Origin: Vicia villosa | Taxonomy: Eukaryota; Streptophyta; Magnoliopsida; Fabales; Fabaceae | Assembly (NCBI RefSeq): GCF_029867415.1 | Contig: NC_081183.1 | Coordinates: 55,068,336 to 55,132,335 of the forward strand | DNA: 64,000 bases | Direction: 5' to 3' | Shown here: one piece after another, positions 11,945 through 20,599 of the stretch | Position numbering within the stretch: the first letter of the stretch is position 1 | How the letters are laid out: each line of letters opens with the position of its first letter | The notes under the pieces: generated by a model | What the model saw: only the letters and a program-made list of their open reading frames with translations | What the model was told of the DNA's origin: nothing | The model's database searches: none | Made by a program: the position numbers and the translations under genes

Positions 11945-12078
11945 TTCAAAAAAGACAATACTTTGTATATATCCAAACAAGGATCATTACGAAGTTAACG
12001 TTCTTTTTTTCAAAAACATCTTTTGAAAGATAAAAACACTTTGTATACATCCGCCCAAGGATCATTACAAAGTCAATT
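11945..12078 (+). repeat. Imperfect direct duplication near the end of the Ogre LTR
   Basis: The phrase CTTTGTATA.ATCC followed by AAGGATCATTAC.AAGT occurs twice with an offset of about 78 bases (about 11961 and 12039). The copies have diverged by several substitutions. Confidence 0.7.
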
Positions 12079-12400
12079 TACAAAGGTATTTGGAACCACA
12101 TACGAGCATTTCAAGGCAATCAAAAAGTAATTGAAAACAAGTGAGCTAAGCAAATTAAAGAGCCCATGGATAACCATGGATACAAAGGGTGCTAACACCT
12201 TCCCTTTGTATAACCTACCCCCTTACCCAGAATTTCTTAAAGGTCTTTTTTCTGTTTCTTTTATAAACCTTTCCTTAATTGGATAAAATAAAAGGTCGGT
12301 GGCGACTCTCTGATTTTCAAAAACACAAAAGCAGAAACAAAAAAGAGTCAGTTCGCGTATCTCTCCACGAGAGGTATGGCAAAAAACCGAGCGCACGACA

Positions 12401-12806
12401 CCTACGAACTTCATCTTCAACCTCACAAACTCTTGTAATATTTAGTGAGTGTTAAGTTTAGAACTTAAGAGAAATATCACAGTTGTGATTACAGCTTTAT
12501 TAGAAGCAAATCTATACTCTTGTAAACGTTATTTTTACATTGATTGTAAAAGGTTCCTAGAGTGATCAAGTTGTGATCTGTAGACTCTAGAAGACTTAGA
12601 GGTTATCTAAGTGGAAAACCATTGTAATCAGTTGGATTAATGGATTAAATCCTCAGTTGAGGTAAATCACTCTAAGGGGGTGGGCTGGAGCAATTTCGTT
12701 AACAACGAACCAGGATAAAAATCATTGTGTTGATTGTTTTTATCTTCTAATTTTTTGAGATACACTTATTTAATTCCCTCCTTTCTAAGCGTTTTTTTAT
12801 CCTTCA
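12401..12806 (+). repeat. 3' part of a Ty1/copia-type LTR
   Basis: The segment with CCTCAGTTGAGGTAAATCAC, then GGGGGTGGGCTGGAG, then AACAACGAACCAGGATAAAA and ending TTTTTTTATCCTTCA is the familiar 3' portion of a legume copia LTR. No primer-binding site follows, so it is a 3' LTR or solo-LTR end. Its 5' part is cut off by the Ogre LTR end at 12400, implying Ogre inserted into this copia LTR. The rest lies outside the window. Confidence 0.65.
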
Positions 12807-12819
12807 TACACCTTTCAAG

Positions 12820-15790
12820 ACATTGCAAAGTATCAAAGCTACCATGCCAATTTTGCTGAATTCAAACTTACTCCCTTCCAAAAAGCTTCCTATATGAAGA
12901 AAAGCTTTCATTCTTGGTGGACAGATTGTTATTCGAACAACATGTTCGATACTGCTCAAGTTAGCAAACATCTAACAAAGGCTTTCTCGTTTGTGTAGGA
13001 ACATATTCAGAAAGGTAAGCACACACAAATCAAGGAAATCCAGGCGTTCCAAAAATACTTTGAAACTTTATATGATCCAAATGACCTTAGTCGAACTGTT
13101 GCTAATGTAGCGAAAACCCTAAAAGAGAAGTTTACTAAAAAAACTCCCAAAACTAAAAATTCCCCCTTCTATAAAGCTTGAGGATAGATATAATTTAGCT
13201 TTTCAACTGCAAGCACCAAAATTTCCAAAATTACCCAATGGTGACTTTGGTTTAGCATATTATCCACCTTATCCAAATTGGTTTACTTGTGGAAATATTT
13301 TCAATCAATTAAAAAATGATTCTAAAAAACCAGCTAAAAGGGTGGTTTTGACTAAACATACTCTGGACAGTTTCAAAGGTTTCCTTCAGTATGACTTGTC
13401 AGCCGTCTCTGTTGTATCTCAAACATGTGAAGGTGTGGAACCAAAAGATTTCTTGGTCCCTTCGATTATCCTTTAGATTTTATTGTTTTAATGTTTTAAC
13501 TAACCTCAATGATGTACCTTCTTCTAGTTATTGAAAGAAAGGTAGTTAAAAAGGAGAAACCTGCATCCAAGGCGAGTTCAACGACCGCTTCTAAACAAGC
13601 TACCACTTCTACCAAGGATGCCACTTCTGTGAAAGATAATACACCAGATGCTAGGAAATCGAAGATCCCAAAGGTATTACTTCGAAAACTCTTATTAAAT
13701 TCTTTACATTGCACTATCTTCTGACTATAATATCTTTCAGGCTAGTGGCTTACCACCCGAATCTCCCAAGAAAAGGAAAGCCATTGACGAAAGTCCAGTG
13801 ATCATCGAAGGCGATGATAATGGCAACGAGAATGTTCCTCCCACTCCTTTTAAGACTAAGAAGAAGAAGAAGAAGAAGACTAAGACTTCTGATGATGCCT
13901 CTTATCAGCCAACCACCAGAATGTCGAAGTCAAAATAATGCCTTCGCCCAAGAAGAAATCTGAGCCCTAACCATCTGGTAACTTTATCTTGGAGCACATT
14001 GGAAGCAATGCTTCGAACAATGATGATCTAAAGGTATAATTACAGTTTATACATTTTTCCTTCTTTTTTTCTTCGAATATTCTGTTATCCGATATGATGT
14101 TTTCATTATTTGCAGGAAAAGAAAACAACTCCCCTTGATTCCTCTACTAACTGTGAAATTTCGCCCAATACTAGTACTCCTTCGCCTTGCCATCCATCAA
14201 GTGGTGCAGCTCTTAACAAAGGTTCTTTGACTGCAGCCAACCAACTTGACACAGACGCTAGTCAAAATGAACAAGAAACTTTCTCTCCAAACGAAGATGC
14301 TCTAAGAGATCTTCATAAGACTAGCAAAAGGATAAGTGAAGATAAAGGGCAACATGATGATAGCCCTAGTTAGGGGTGTGCAAAATATCTGGTTGTGATG
14401 TCCAAATCCATAACCAAATCTAAACCACTTTTAAATATCCGGATATAATTGAATGTTTATTAACCAGTTTAGTTATTATGGTTTGGTTATCCATTAATAT
14501 AATCCGGATATAATTAAATGGTTATTAATCGGTTAAATTATTTTGGATTCAGTTATAATCCGGTTATTATCCAAATCCAAATATTTTTAATTGTCAAAAT
14601 AAATTATTTTTTTTGAAAAAAATAATTTCGGAAAAAATAATTTTCAAAATTGGATTTTATTTTTAAAACCGGTTATATAATCATAACCAAATTTATAACC
14701 GGTTATATAACCAGTTTTGATTAAAATATGGTCATGGTTATAAATCTAAACAATTCAAATGGTTTTAAAATGGTTATGGTTTGGTTTTTGAAAATAACCA
14801 ACCATGCACACCCTTAGCCCTAGTGACTCTTCTCCAAAAAGAACTAAATTTGCAGAAGATTTTCTCGATGACGAAGATAGCCTCACAGAGGATATCGAAA
14901 ACTACTTCCATGATGAAAATGAAGTGGAGCAGGAAGCAGAAAAAGATCCAGAGAACACAAGCAAGCCAACTCATGCTGCAACAGAATCATCAGACTTGAT
15001 CCACCCACAAACTCAACAAGCTCAAAGCCAAGTTCCAACACAACTTACTGAAGAGGAAAAAGAGGCTTTGAAGAAAAGTAATCATCTCGAATACGTCAAG
15101 ATGATGATGGTGAAGAGAGTATCTTCCTCTGAGAAAAGTCCATATGGAGTTTCGACCAATTCTAGCATAGGTGCAAACGAAGTTTCCTATGATGAACTTC
15201 TCCAACAAGTGAGGAAGACTATCTTCGAAGTTGATTTATTTGATGCATTGAAGAAGGACACTACAGCCTGCTATCGAATGAAGAAATTAATCAATCGAAT
15301 TAACATCACTGCTTGCCCCACTGATGTAGGTGAAGCTTTGATTGATATTCAAAATTTGATTGATCAAGTTAGCGCTGAATACAACAGGGAGAGGGATAAT
15401 GCGTCAAAGATCCAAGCAAAACAAAATGCTCAGGCCACTAAATTTGACAACACTCTCAAGACTTCCCAAAAGGCTGAGAAACTGGAGACTTCGTACAAGG
15501 CAGCGCAAGCAGATTACAATATGTATGTCAAATCAATTTCTCTTTGGGAAGCCCGTATAAAAGAACTACAAGAGTATATTTCTGAAGCTAAGGCCAAACA
15601 AGCCTCCATCGAAGGGTTGGATCTAGCTAAGATTGATGAACTTGCTGCAAAAAGTGTCGATTATGTTGAAAAAACCACTGCTATGAACGAAGAGATTACC
15701 AATCTTAAGGGTACCCAAGCTGTTGTTAACTACAATCTGAGTTTGGCGAAGATCAAGTATGATAGGATGAAGGCTAACTTGCCATTTTAA
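12820..15790 (+). pseudogene. Multi-exon extra ORF of a Tat-type element, antisense to its integrase
   Basis: Not a gag-pol domain. First coding block 12839-13170 (YHANFAEFKLTPFQKASYMK...) with an internal TAG near 12997 and a frame change near 13160; it continues to about 13475 (PNGDFGLAYYPPYPNWFTCG). It resembles the plant-mobile-domain-like extra ORFs of legume Tat elements, though I cannot confirm this without a search. Lys/Ser-rich exons follow, with clean introns at 13674-13740 (GT...TTTCAG, phase 0) and 14034-14115 (GT...TTTGCAG), plus a TAA near 13936. The exon beginning 14116 is interrupted by a MITE (14371-14816) and resumes at 14825. The last exon to 15790 encodes a long coiled-coil-like segment (about 15200-15780) ending MKANLPF. 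It ends 120 bp from the convergent integrase end. Extra ORFs between integrase and 3' LTR, some antisense, are known in Tat elements. Confidence 0.6.
14371..14816. mobile_element. hAT-type MITE, 446 bp, inside the extra-ORF exon
   Basis: Terminal inverted repeats TAGGGGTGTGCA and TGCACACCCTTA (one mismatch) are flanked by the exact 8-bp duplication GCCCTAGT at 14363-14370 and 14817-14824. The interior is AT-rich with many ATAACCGGTTAT-like words and no coding capacity. Removing the element plus one duplication joins the two flanking frames without a shift, confirming insertion into an exon. The 8-bp duplication identifies the hAT superfamily. Confidence 0.9.
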
Positions 15791-15912
15791 TTCAAATGTT
15801 GCATTTTTTTCCTGCTTTCTTTATTTAATTGTTGTAAGAATTTAAGACGAAGCCATTTTGGCATGTTTACTTTACTAGTACCATTTTGGCTTCGACTGAA
15901 TCTAGTTTTATA

Positions 15913-17162
15913 CTATTCTATCATAATTTTAATTTCTTGAAGGCATGGTTTATACTTCTTCAAGTATTTTCCATTTACCTTTAGGATCCTTCGATCCCCC
16001 GCAAACTCCTCAATTTCATAAGCATTGTTTGAAAATGTTTGTAAGATTCGGAAAGGTCCTTCCCAATGTGGGGACCATTTTCCTAGTGACTTATTCTTTT
16101 GATCCATAGGCAATATTACTTTCCAAACTAAATCATTAATTACAAAAGTCTCGCTTTTAACCCTTTTGTTGTATGCTCTAGTTATTCTTTCTTTATGCCT
16201 TCTAAGGATATCTAAAGCCCGCAACCTTTCTTCATCCATATCCACTAACTCATTCATCATCATTTCCCAATAATGTTAGGAAGGAATCTCATCTTGCCTC
16301 TGAATTCGTACTGACTGTAGGTGGATTTCAACTGGCAAGACAACATCATGTCCAAATGTAAGTTGAAAGGGTGTGGTATTAGTTGCTTCTTTAGGGGACG
16401 TTCGACAAGCCCAAAGAGCTTGATCTAAGGTCTTGTGCCAATTCTTTGGCTTTCTTCCCACATGCTTTTTTATTAAACCAATAATCACCTTATTGGCTGC
16501 TTCGACTTGACCATTTGCTTGAGCATAATATGTCGTGGAGGTTAATAGTTTGAAACTCATTTCTTTAACGAATTCTTGCATTCTTCGACCAGTAAAGATT
16601 GATCCTTGGTCAGTTGTGATACTTTCTGGAATTACAAACCTATAAATTATCTATCTTTGGATGAATTCAATGATAGTTTCTTATTTTACATTTACCAAAG
16701 GTATAGCTTCGACCCATTTTGTAAAATAATCTATTTCTACCAAAATGTATTTATGGCCTTTGGATGAAGCAGGTCGAATTTGTCCAATCAAGTCTAGTGC
16801 CTAACCTCTAAATAGCTATATGAACTTGACATTCTTGGCAGCCCTTGGCAAAATCTATACAATCTTTGAGTATAGTGGGCCAGTACATTCTATACCGAAA
16901 TAGCATCCACTTCATTTTATGACATGCTTGATGCGTTCCACATGCTCCACTGTGTACACTAGATAATGCTAAATATGTCTCACTTTCTCCTAAGCATTTA
17001 GGCAACACTCCCTCTTGGGTCTTTGTAAACAATTCATTCCCGATTAGTATATAGGACAACGCACGCTACTTGATTTTTCTTTCTGTAACTTTCAAAGGAT
17101 CTCTAAGGTAGTTTATGACTGGGCTTTGCCAATCTGTATCATTTAAAGTATTGATAACCAAT
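15913..17162 (-). pseudogene. Integrase of a second Tat-type Ty3/gypsy element, fragment
   Basis: Read on the minus strand from about 17162 to 15913. The HHCC zinc finger is at 16985-16820 (CGTHQACHK ... CQECQVH). The catalytic region with DLIGQI, IDYFTKWVEAIP, TTDQGSIFTG and NGQVEAANK (about 16800-16480) is spread over two frames with stops near 16700 and 16650. The C-terminal domain includes WSPHWEGPFRIL and ends QEIKIMIE at 15913. A TAA at about 16270 separates two in-frame pieces. Upstream pol is cut off at 17162 by an Ogre-like LTR start. It is convergent with the extra ORF ending at 15790. Not functional. Confidence 0.85.
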
Positions 17163-17302
17163 TGTCGTACCCCAATTTTTGTCCTATAAATTTCATTCAT
17201 TCTTGGTCATGTCGCATTTGTATTCCATTTAATTGAGTCATCGCATTTCTAGCATTTTGCATCTTTGCATATTGTTGTCCGGGCTTAGTATTTATCCAAA
17301 AT

Positions 17303-17306
<4 letters not shown>

Positions 17307-17392
<86 letters not shown>
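17307..17392. repeat. (AT)43 microsatellite
   Basis: An uninterrupted run of 43 AT dinucleotides inside the Ogre-like LTR. It is self-complementary, can form a cruciform and is prone to length change or assembly error. Confidence 0.95.
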
Positions 17393-17395
<3 letters not shown>

Positions 17396-17967
17396 TTTAT
17401 TATTATTATTATCTCTTTAAGACATAAAAAAAGGTGTTTTATTTTTAGCTTAATTCTTATTAAAAAAAGTTTTAAAAAAATGATGATTAATTTTAGATGT
17501 TAGTTTAAATTTTGTTTATTTATTAATATTATTTATTTAGTTATTTATTTATTATCTTAGTTGAGATTAATTCTATTTATTTTTTATTTTAGTCAAAAAA
17601 TGTGCAACAAAATACAAAAAAAGTTTGATTAATTTGATGGTGTGAGGCCTAACTTGTTTTTTTTTTTATTTTAAAAAGGCCCATTTTACTTTATTTTGTA
17701 CATCAAAAACAAAACAAAAATGGGTGGTTCTTCAGATTTTCATCCCTCTTTCATCTCCATCGGTCCACCAACTGCTCACATCATGCCTGCTACATCAGTC
17801 CAAATACCCTGTCATGCCAAACACAATGATCCAAAACCTGCTTCATAAGACTCCAAAACTTGCACCAAAATGTCCATAACAAACCTGCATCAAAAAAGCC
17901 AAAGAATAGTTAATCAGAATTGTTCAAATTCATCAAAATTTTCCCCGCAAAGGTCCTTCAATACACT

Positions 17968-17975
17968 TATAAAAA
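17968..17975 (+). promoter_or_regulatory. TATA box of the Ogre-like LTR at 17163
   Basis: TATAAAAA lies about 800 bases into the LTR and is followed by a leader rich in A and C, the same arrangement as in the LTR at 7683. Confidence 0.5.
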
Positions 17976-18880
17976 CTGAGCTTCACAGTTAAAGAAGGGG
18001 AGAAAAATCGGTGACAAAAAACTCTGCTAAGAAAACCTTGAGACAGACTCTTAATCCTCCCTCAACTCACTGCAAAGTAACCTCACCCAAACTTTCTTCA
18101 ATCGACCCTCTGCCAACCGTAACTCACCTTCATCCTATAACCTTATCACCTAAACCAAACAACCTTTAAACCATCCTTCAATATTCATCTATTTCCAAAC
18201 CATAAACTCACTCCATTCGAAACACTCACCATAGACATCACAACAACACTCTCAGACCAGAGTATAAATTTGTAGCAACGCTAATCAAAATCAGAACCAA
18301 CAGAAGGAGCAGAATCGCGGCAGAGACAAAGAGAAGAGAAGAGACCGAGCAAACATACCTGGAGATTCATTCTGTTTGTTTCCTTTTCATTGATTCATTT
18401 TGTGTTAATTTGCTTTGGTAACATGTAATTGCTTCTGACTCTTAATGAAAATTAGATTGGGGGTTAGGGTTTTTGTGGGGATGAGGGTATTGTTGTTCAT
18501 AACTCTGTTGTGATGTTGTTGTTTGAATCTGAATACGTTGAAAAATCGAGAGAGAACTCGAGATCGAGAAAGCATCGAGGAGGAGAGGAACGTGGTTTTT
18601 GGTGTTGTAGATTGAGGGCTGAGAGAGATTGAAGGCTTTTTCACCATTTTTGTTTGCACCAAGAGAGAACAGACCGAGAGAGAGAGAGAGAGTATCGAAG
18701 GAGAAGAGATTGAAGCATAGGTATTAAGGTTATTATAATGCTTTAAAAATACAATCATAAAAATAACTTAAGAATTATATTTTTTAAATAACAATAAAAT
18801 TAAAAAATTAAAAAATAGTTTGCTGAAAAAATATTAATAGCTATGCAATAACATGAATAAATCACACTTAAAAGATCTCA

Positions 18881-19064
18881 TTCATCTCCACCAATATCGC
18901 ACATTTTTGTTGATTCTTCATTATAAAACTTACTCTTTCACCGTGAGAAGACGGAGATTCGTATGAACAAAATCTAAATCCTCAGCCCGCATTGGATCGA
19001 GTCTATTTCTTTTCAATGAGTGAATAAATTCATATGTGCTCCAATTTCTCTAAGCAGAAGATGT
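18881..19064 (-). pseudogene. Relic of hAT transposase C-terminal dimerisation region
   Basis: Translating the minus strand from about 19064 gives a short recognisable stretch: RNWSTYEFIHSLKRNR, then LDPMRAEDLDFVHTNLRLL. This is the conserved tail of plant hAT transposases. After a stop at about 18939 another frame gives STKMCDIGGDE (18919-18881), the next conserved block (normally KMWDIGGD). A stop precedes RNW, and stops and frame changes show long decay. Only this tail is visible and no terminal repeats could be assigned. It sits 70 bp from an unrelated non-autonomous hAT insertion. Confidence 0.75.
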
Positions 19065-19151
19065 AGAACTTTGGTGTGAAAGAAATTTCAATGTAATAAG
19101 TAATAAGATTAGTTTTTCTTTCACTTTTTATTTATTTATAAATATAATAAA

Positions 19152-19894
19152 CAGGGCCGGTCCCGACATTTTGGAGGCCCTGGGCAAATACAATTTTTTT
19201 TTAGTTTTAATATAATATTATAAAATAAAATTTATTAATATATATATATATATATAAAATAAAAATAAAAGTATTAAAATTAAATATAAATAATAATATA
19301 TTATATTTTATCATATAAAATTAATAGTAAATAAATTTAATAGCAAATAAATTTATTATATGATGGGTCTTTTTGAATATAAATTAAATATAATTTATAT
19401 ATAATTTAAAATTTATTTTTATAAATTTAAAAAGCTTATGAGATACATATATGATTTTTTTTAATTATATTAATACAATTATTTTCTAGAAATTCATGTG
19501 CCATTGTTGTTTATAAAAAAGTAAAATTATGAAATTGTAAAAAAAATGTACTAATAAGCCAAAAAAAAACCGTTTTCTCTGGTGCTTATTATTTAAATAA
19601 TTCATTTGAGAATCGCTTCTCCATTTATTTAATGATGACATGCAGCCCATTTATTTACCAAAAGATAAATATTCTATAAAATGCTTCCGCGCAGACTCGA
19701 ACACAAGACATTCACGACTGCATAACATTACATTTACCGCTGCGCCATTAATAAGAATTCATACGTAATTAGTAAATATTATATTTATTATCTATTACTT
19801 ATTTTTTATTAATCAATTATGCCAATTTTGAGGCCCTCAATTTTTTGAGGCCCTGGGCCGTGGGCCTGGTTGCCCTGGCCCAAGGCCGGCCCTG
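19152..19894. mobile_element. Non-autonomous hAT element, 743 bp, CAGGGCCGG ends
   Basis: Starts CAGGGCCGGTCCCGAC and ends CCAAGGCCGGCCCTG, giving inverted termini. Exact 8-bp duplications ATAATAAA lie at 19144-19151 and 19895-19902. Subterminal GGAGGCCCTGGGC and GAGGCCCTGGGCC repeat the GGCCCTGGGC word. The interior is AT-rich without coding potential, apart from a tRNA-like module at 19684-19750. Confidence 0.92.
19684..19750 (-). other. tRNA-like (A box/B box) module inside the hAT element
   Basis: On the minus strand, ATGGCGCAGCGG fits the Pol III A-box consensus TRGCNNAGYGG, and about 40 bases on GTGTTCGAGTCT resembles the B box. Stems do not close into a normal cloverleaf, so this is a tRNA- or SINE-derived relic rather than a working tRNA gene. 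Confidence 0.5.
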
Positions 19895-19940
19895 ATAATA
19901 AATAACTTAATTTTTACCCAGTAAAAAAAGTTCAAATTAT

Positions 19941-20399
19941 TGTTGGGGTTGATTGTATGTCTAATGTTGCCTAAATTCTTAAATAAAGAAGGAAGTTAAA
20001 AAGTAGCTATTTGAGAAGTCCCACATTGCTTAGTGTGGTGAAGCAAGGGGGGACCAAGGCTATATATTGGACCTAAGTTCTTTGTTTTTAGATACACTAG
20101 TCAAAAAGCACTTTAAGCTTATATTTGACTTTCTTTGTTCTATTATGCTCTTGTATTAGAGTGTTGTGAGATTTAGTTTAAATATTTGCTTTGTAAGAGT
20201 GTGAGTGTACTAGGGGATTGGGGTGAAAATAGAATAGTCTATATGTTGTAAAATTTTCACATAGTAATAATTCTCTGGTTGTCTATTTAGACAACGGTCG
20301 TGGTTTTTCTCCGGTTTTGGAGTTTCCACGTTATATTCTTGTGTTATTGGTTGTGTTTTATTTATTTAATTTTTTCTTCAGCTATGTTATTTCCCAACA
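19941..20399 (+). repeat. Solo LTR of a Ty1/copia-type element, 459 bp
   Basis: Starts TGTTGGGGTTGATTG and ends TTATTTCCCAACA, with inverted TGTTGGG/CCCAACA termini. The 5-bp duplication ATTAT lies at 19936-19940 and 20400-20404. It contains a TCCCACATTG motif and a TATATATTGG core promoter near 20062, as in small copia LTRs. There is no PBS or internal region, so this is a solo LTR left by LTR-LTR recombination. Orientation was taken from the promoter motifs. Confidence 0.92.
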
Positions 20400-20430
20400 A
20401 TTATATCATCTTAAAAAACTAAAAAAGTTG

Positions 20431-20590
20431 GGTACGTGGTACCAAATGTGTACCGGTTGGTGTACCAATTTAAAAATAAAATTAAAAAAACTAGTACGGC
20501 TTCGGTGCATACCAGGTGAGTACCGTACGCGTACCGGTACCCGATACGTACCCGATACCGGTACTCTACTTAAAATGGAGTACCCGTGCT
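20431..20590. repeat. Cluster of GTACC/GGTAC motifs
   Basis: About 160 bp contain more than ten overlapping GTACC or GGTAC words, the densest part being GTACCGGTACCCGATACGTA. The words are self-complementary, so the segment can fold on itself. No termini or target duplication were found. It may be the core of an unidentified MITE. Confidence 0.6.
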
Positions 20591-20599
20591 TCACATTAT

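Larger units (their letters stand above)
1..12400 (+). mobile_element. Ogre-lineage Ty3/gypsy retrotransposon, 5' end outside the window
   Basis: Order on the plus strand: end of gag and protease, intron, RT, RNase H, second RNase H, integrase, long 3' UTR with repeats, polypurine tract and 3' LTR. The intron between protease and RT, the second RNase H, the very long LTR starting TGTTATACCCC and the 3' UTR tandem repeats are all known Ogre/Tat traits. The element is damaged (altered protease active site, one frameshift in the second RNase H). The right edge at 12400 is placed at a CA after the segment shared with the LTR ends at 54820 and 63650; the left LTR and the second target-site duplication lie outside the window. 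Confidence 0.9.
7683..12400 (+). repeat. 3' LTR of the Ogre element (about 4.7 kb)
   Basis: Starts TGTTATACCCCAAAATTTGC directly after the polypurine tract and ends near GCGCACGACA at 12400. Near its end, the stretch TTGGATAAAATAAAAGGTCG and GGTGGCGACTC (about 12277-12310) match, in reverse, the LTR ends at 54860-54890 and 63690-63720. It holds a TATA box (8218) and a small ORF (8318-8485). Much of 10940-11520 is extremely AT-rich. The end is inferred, since the left LTR is outside the window. Confidence 0.8.
17163..18758 (+). repeat. Ogre-like LTR, partial or solo, plus strand
   Basis: Begins TGTCGTACCCCAATTTTTGT, the LTR start type of Ogre elements, directly abutting interrupted integrase sequence. 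Contains an 86-bp (AT)n tract, a TATA box at 17968 and pyrimidine-rich leader sequence. No PBS or coding region follows. The right end is not defined; I stop at about 18758 where the character of the sequence changes. A minus-strand open frame at 18405-18758 is low-complexity Ser/Thr/Leu and is not called. Confidence 0.55.

Noticed and set aside
17233..17427. Frame encoding a long Tyr-Ile run
   Set aside because: Translation of the (AT)43 microsatellite.
18405..18758. 117-codon minus-strand frame
   Set aside because: Low-complexity Ser/Thr/Leu from a GA-rich LTR leader; no homology recognised.
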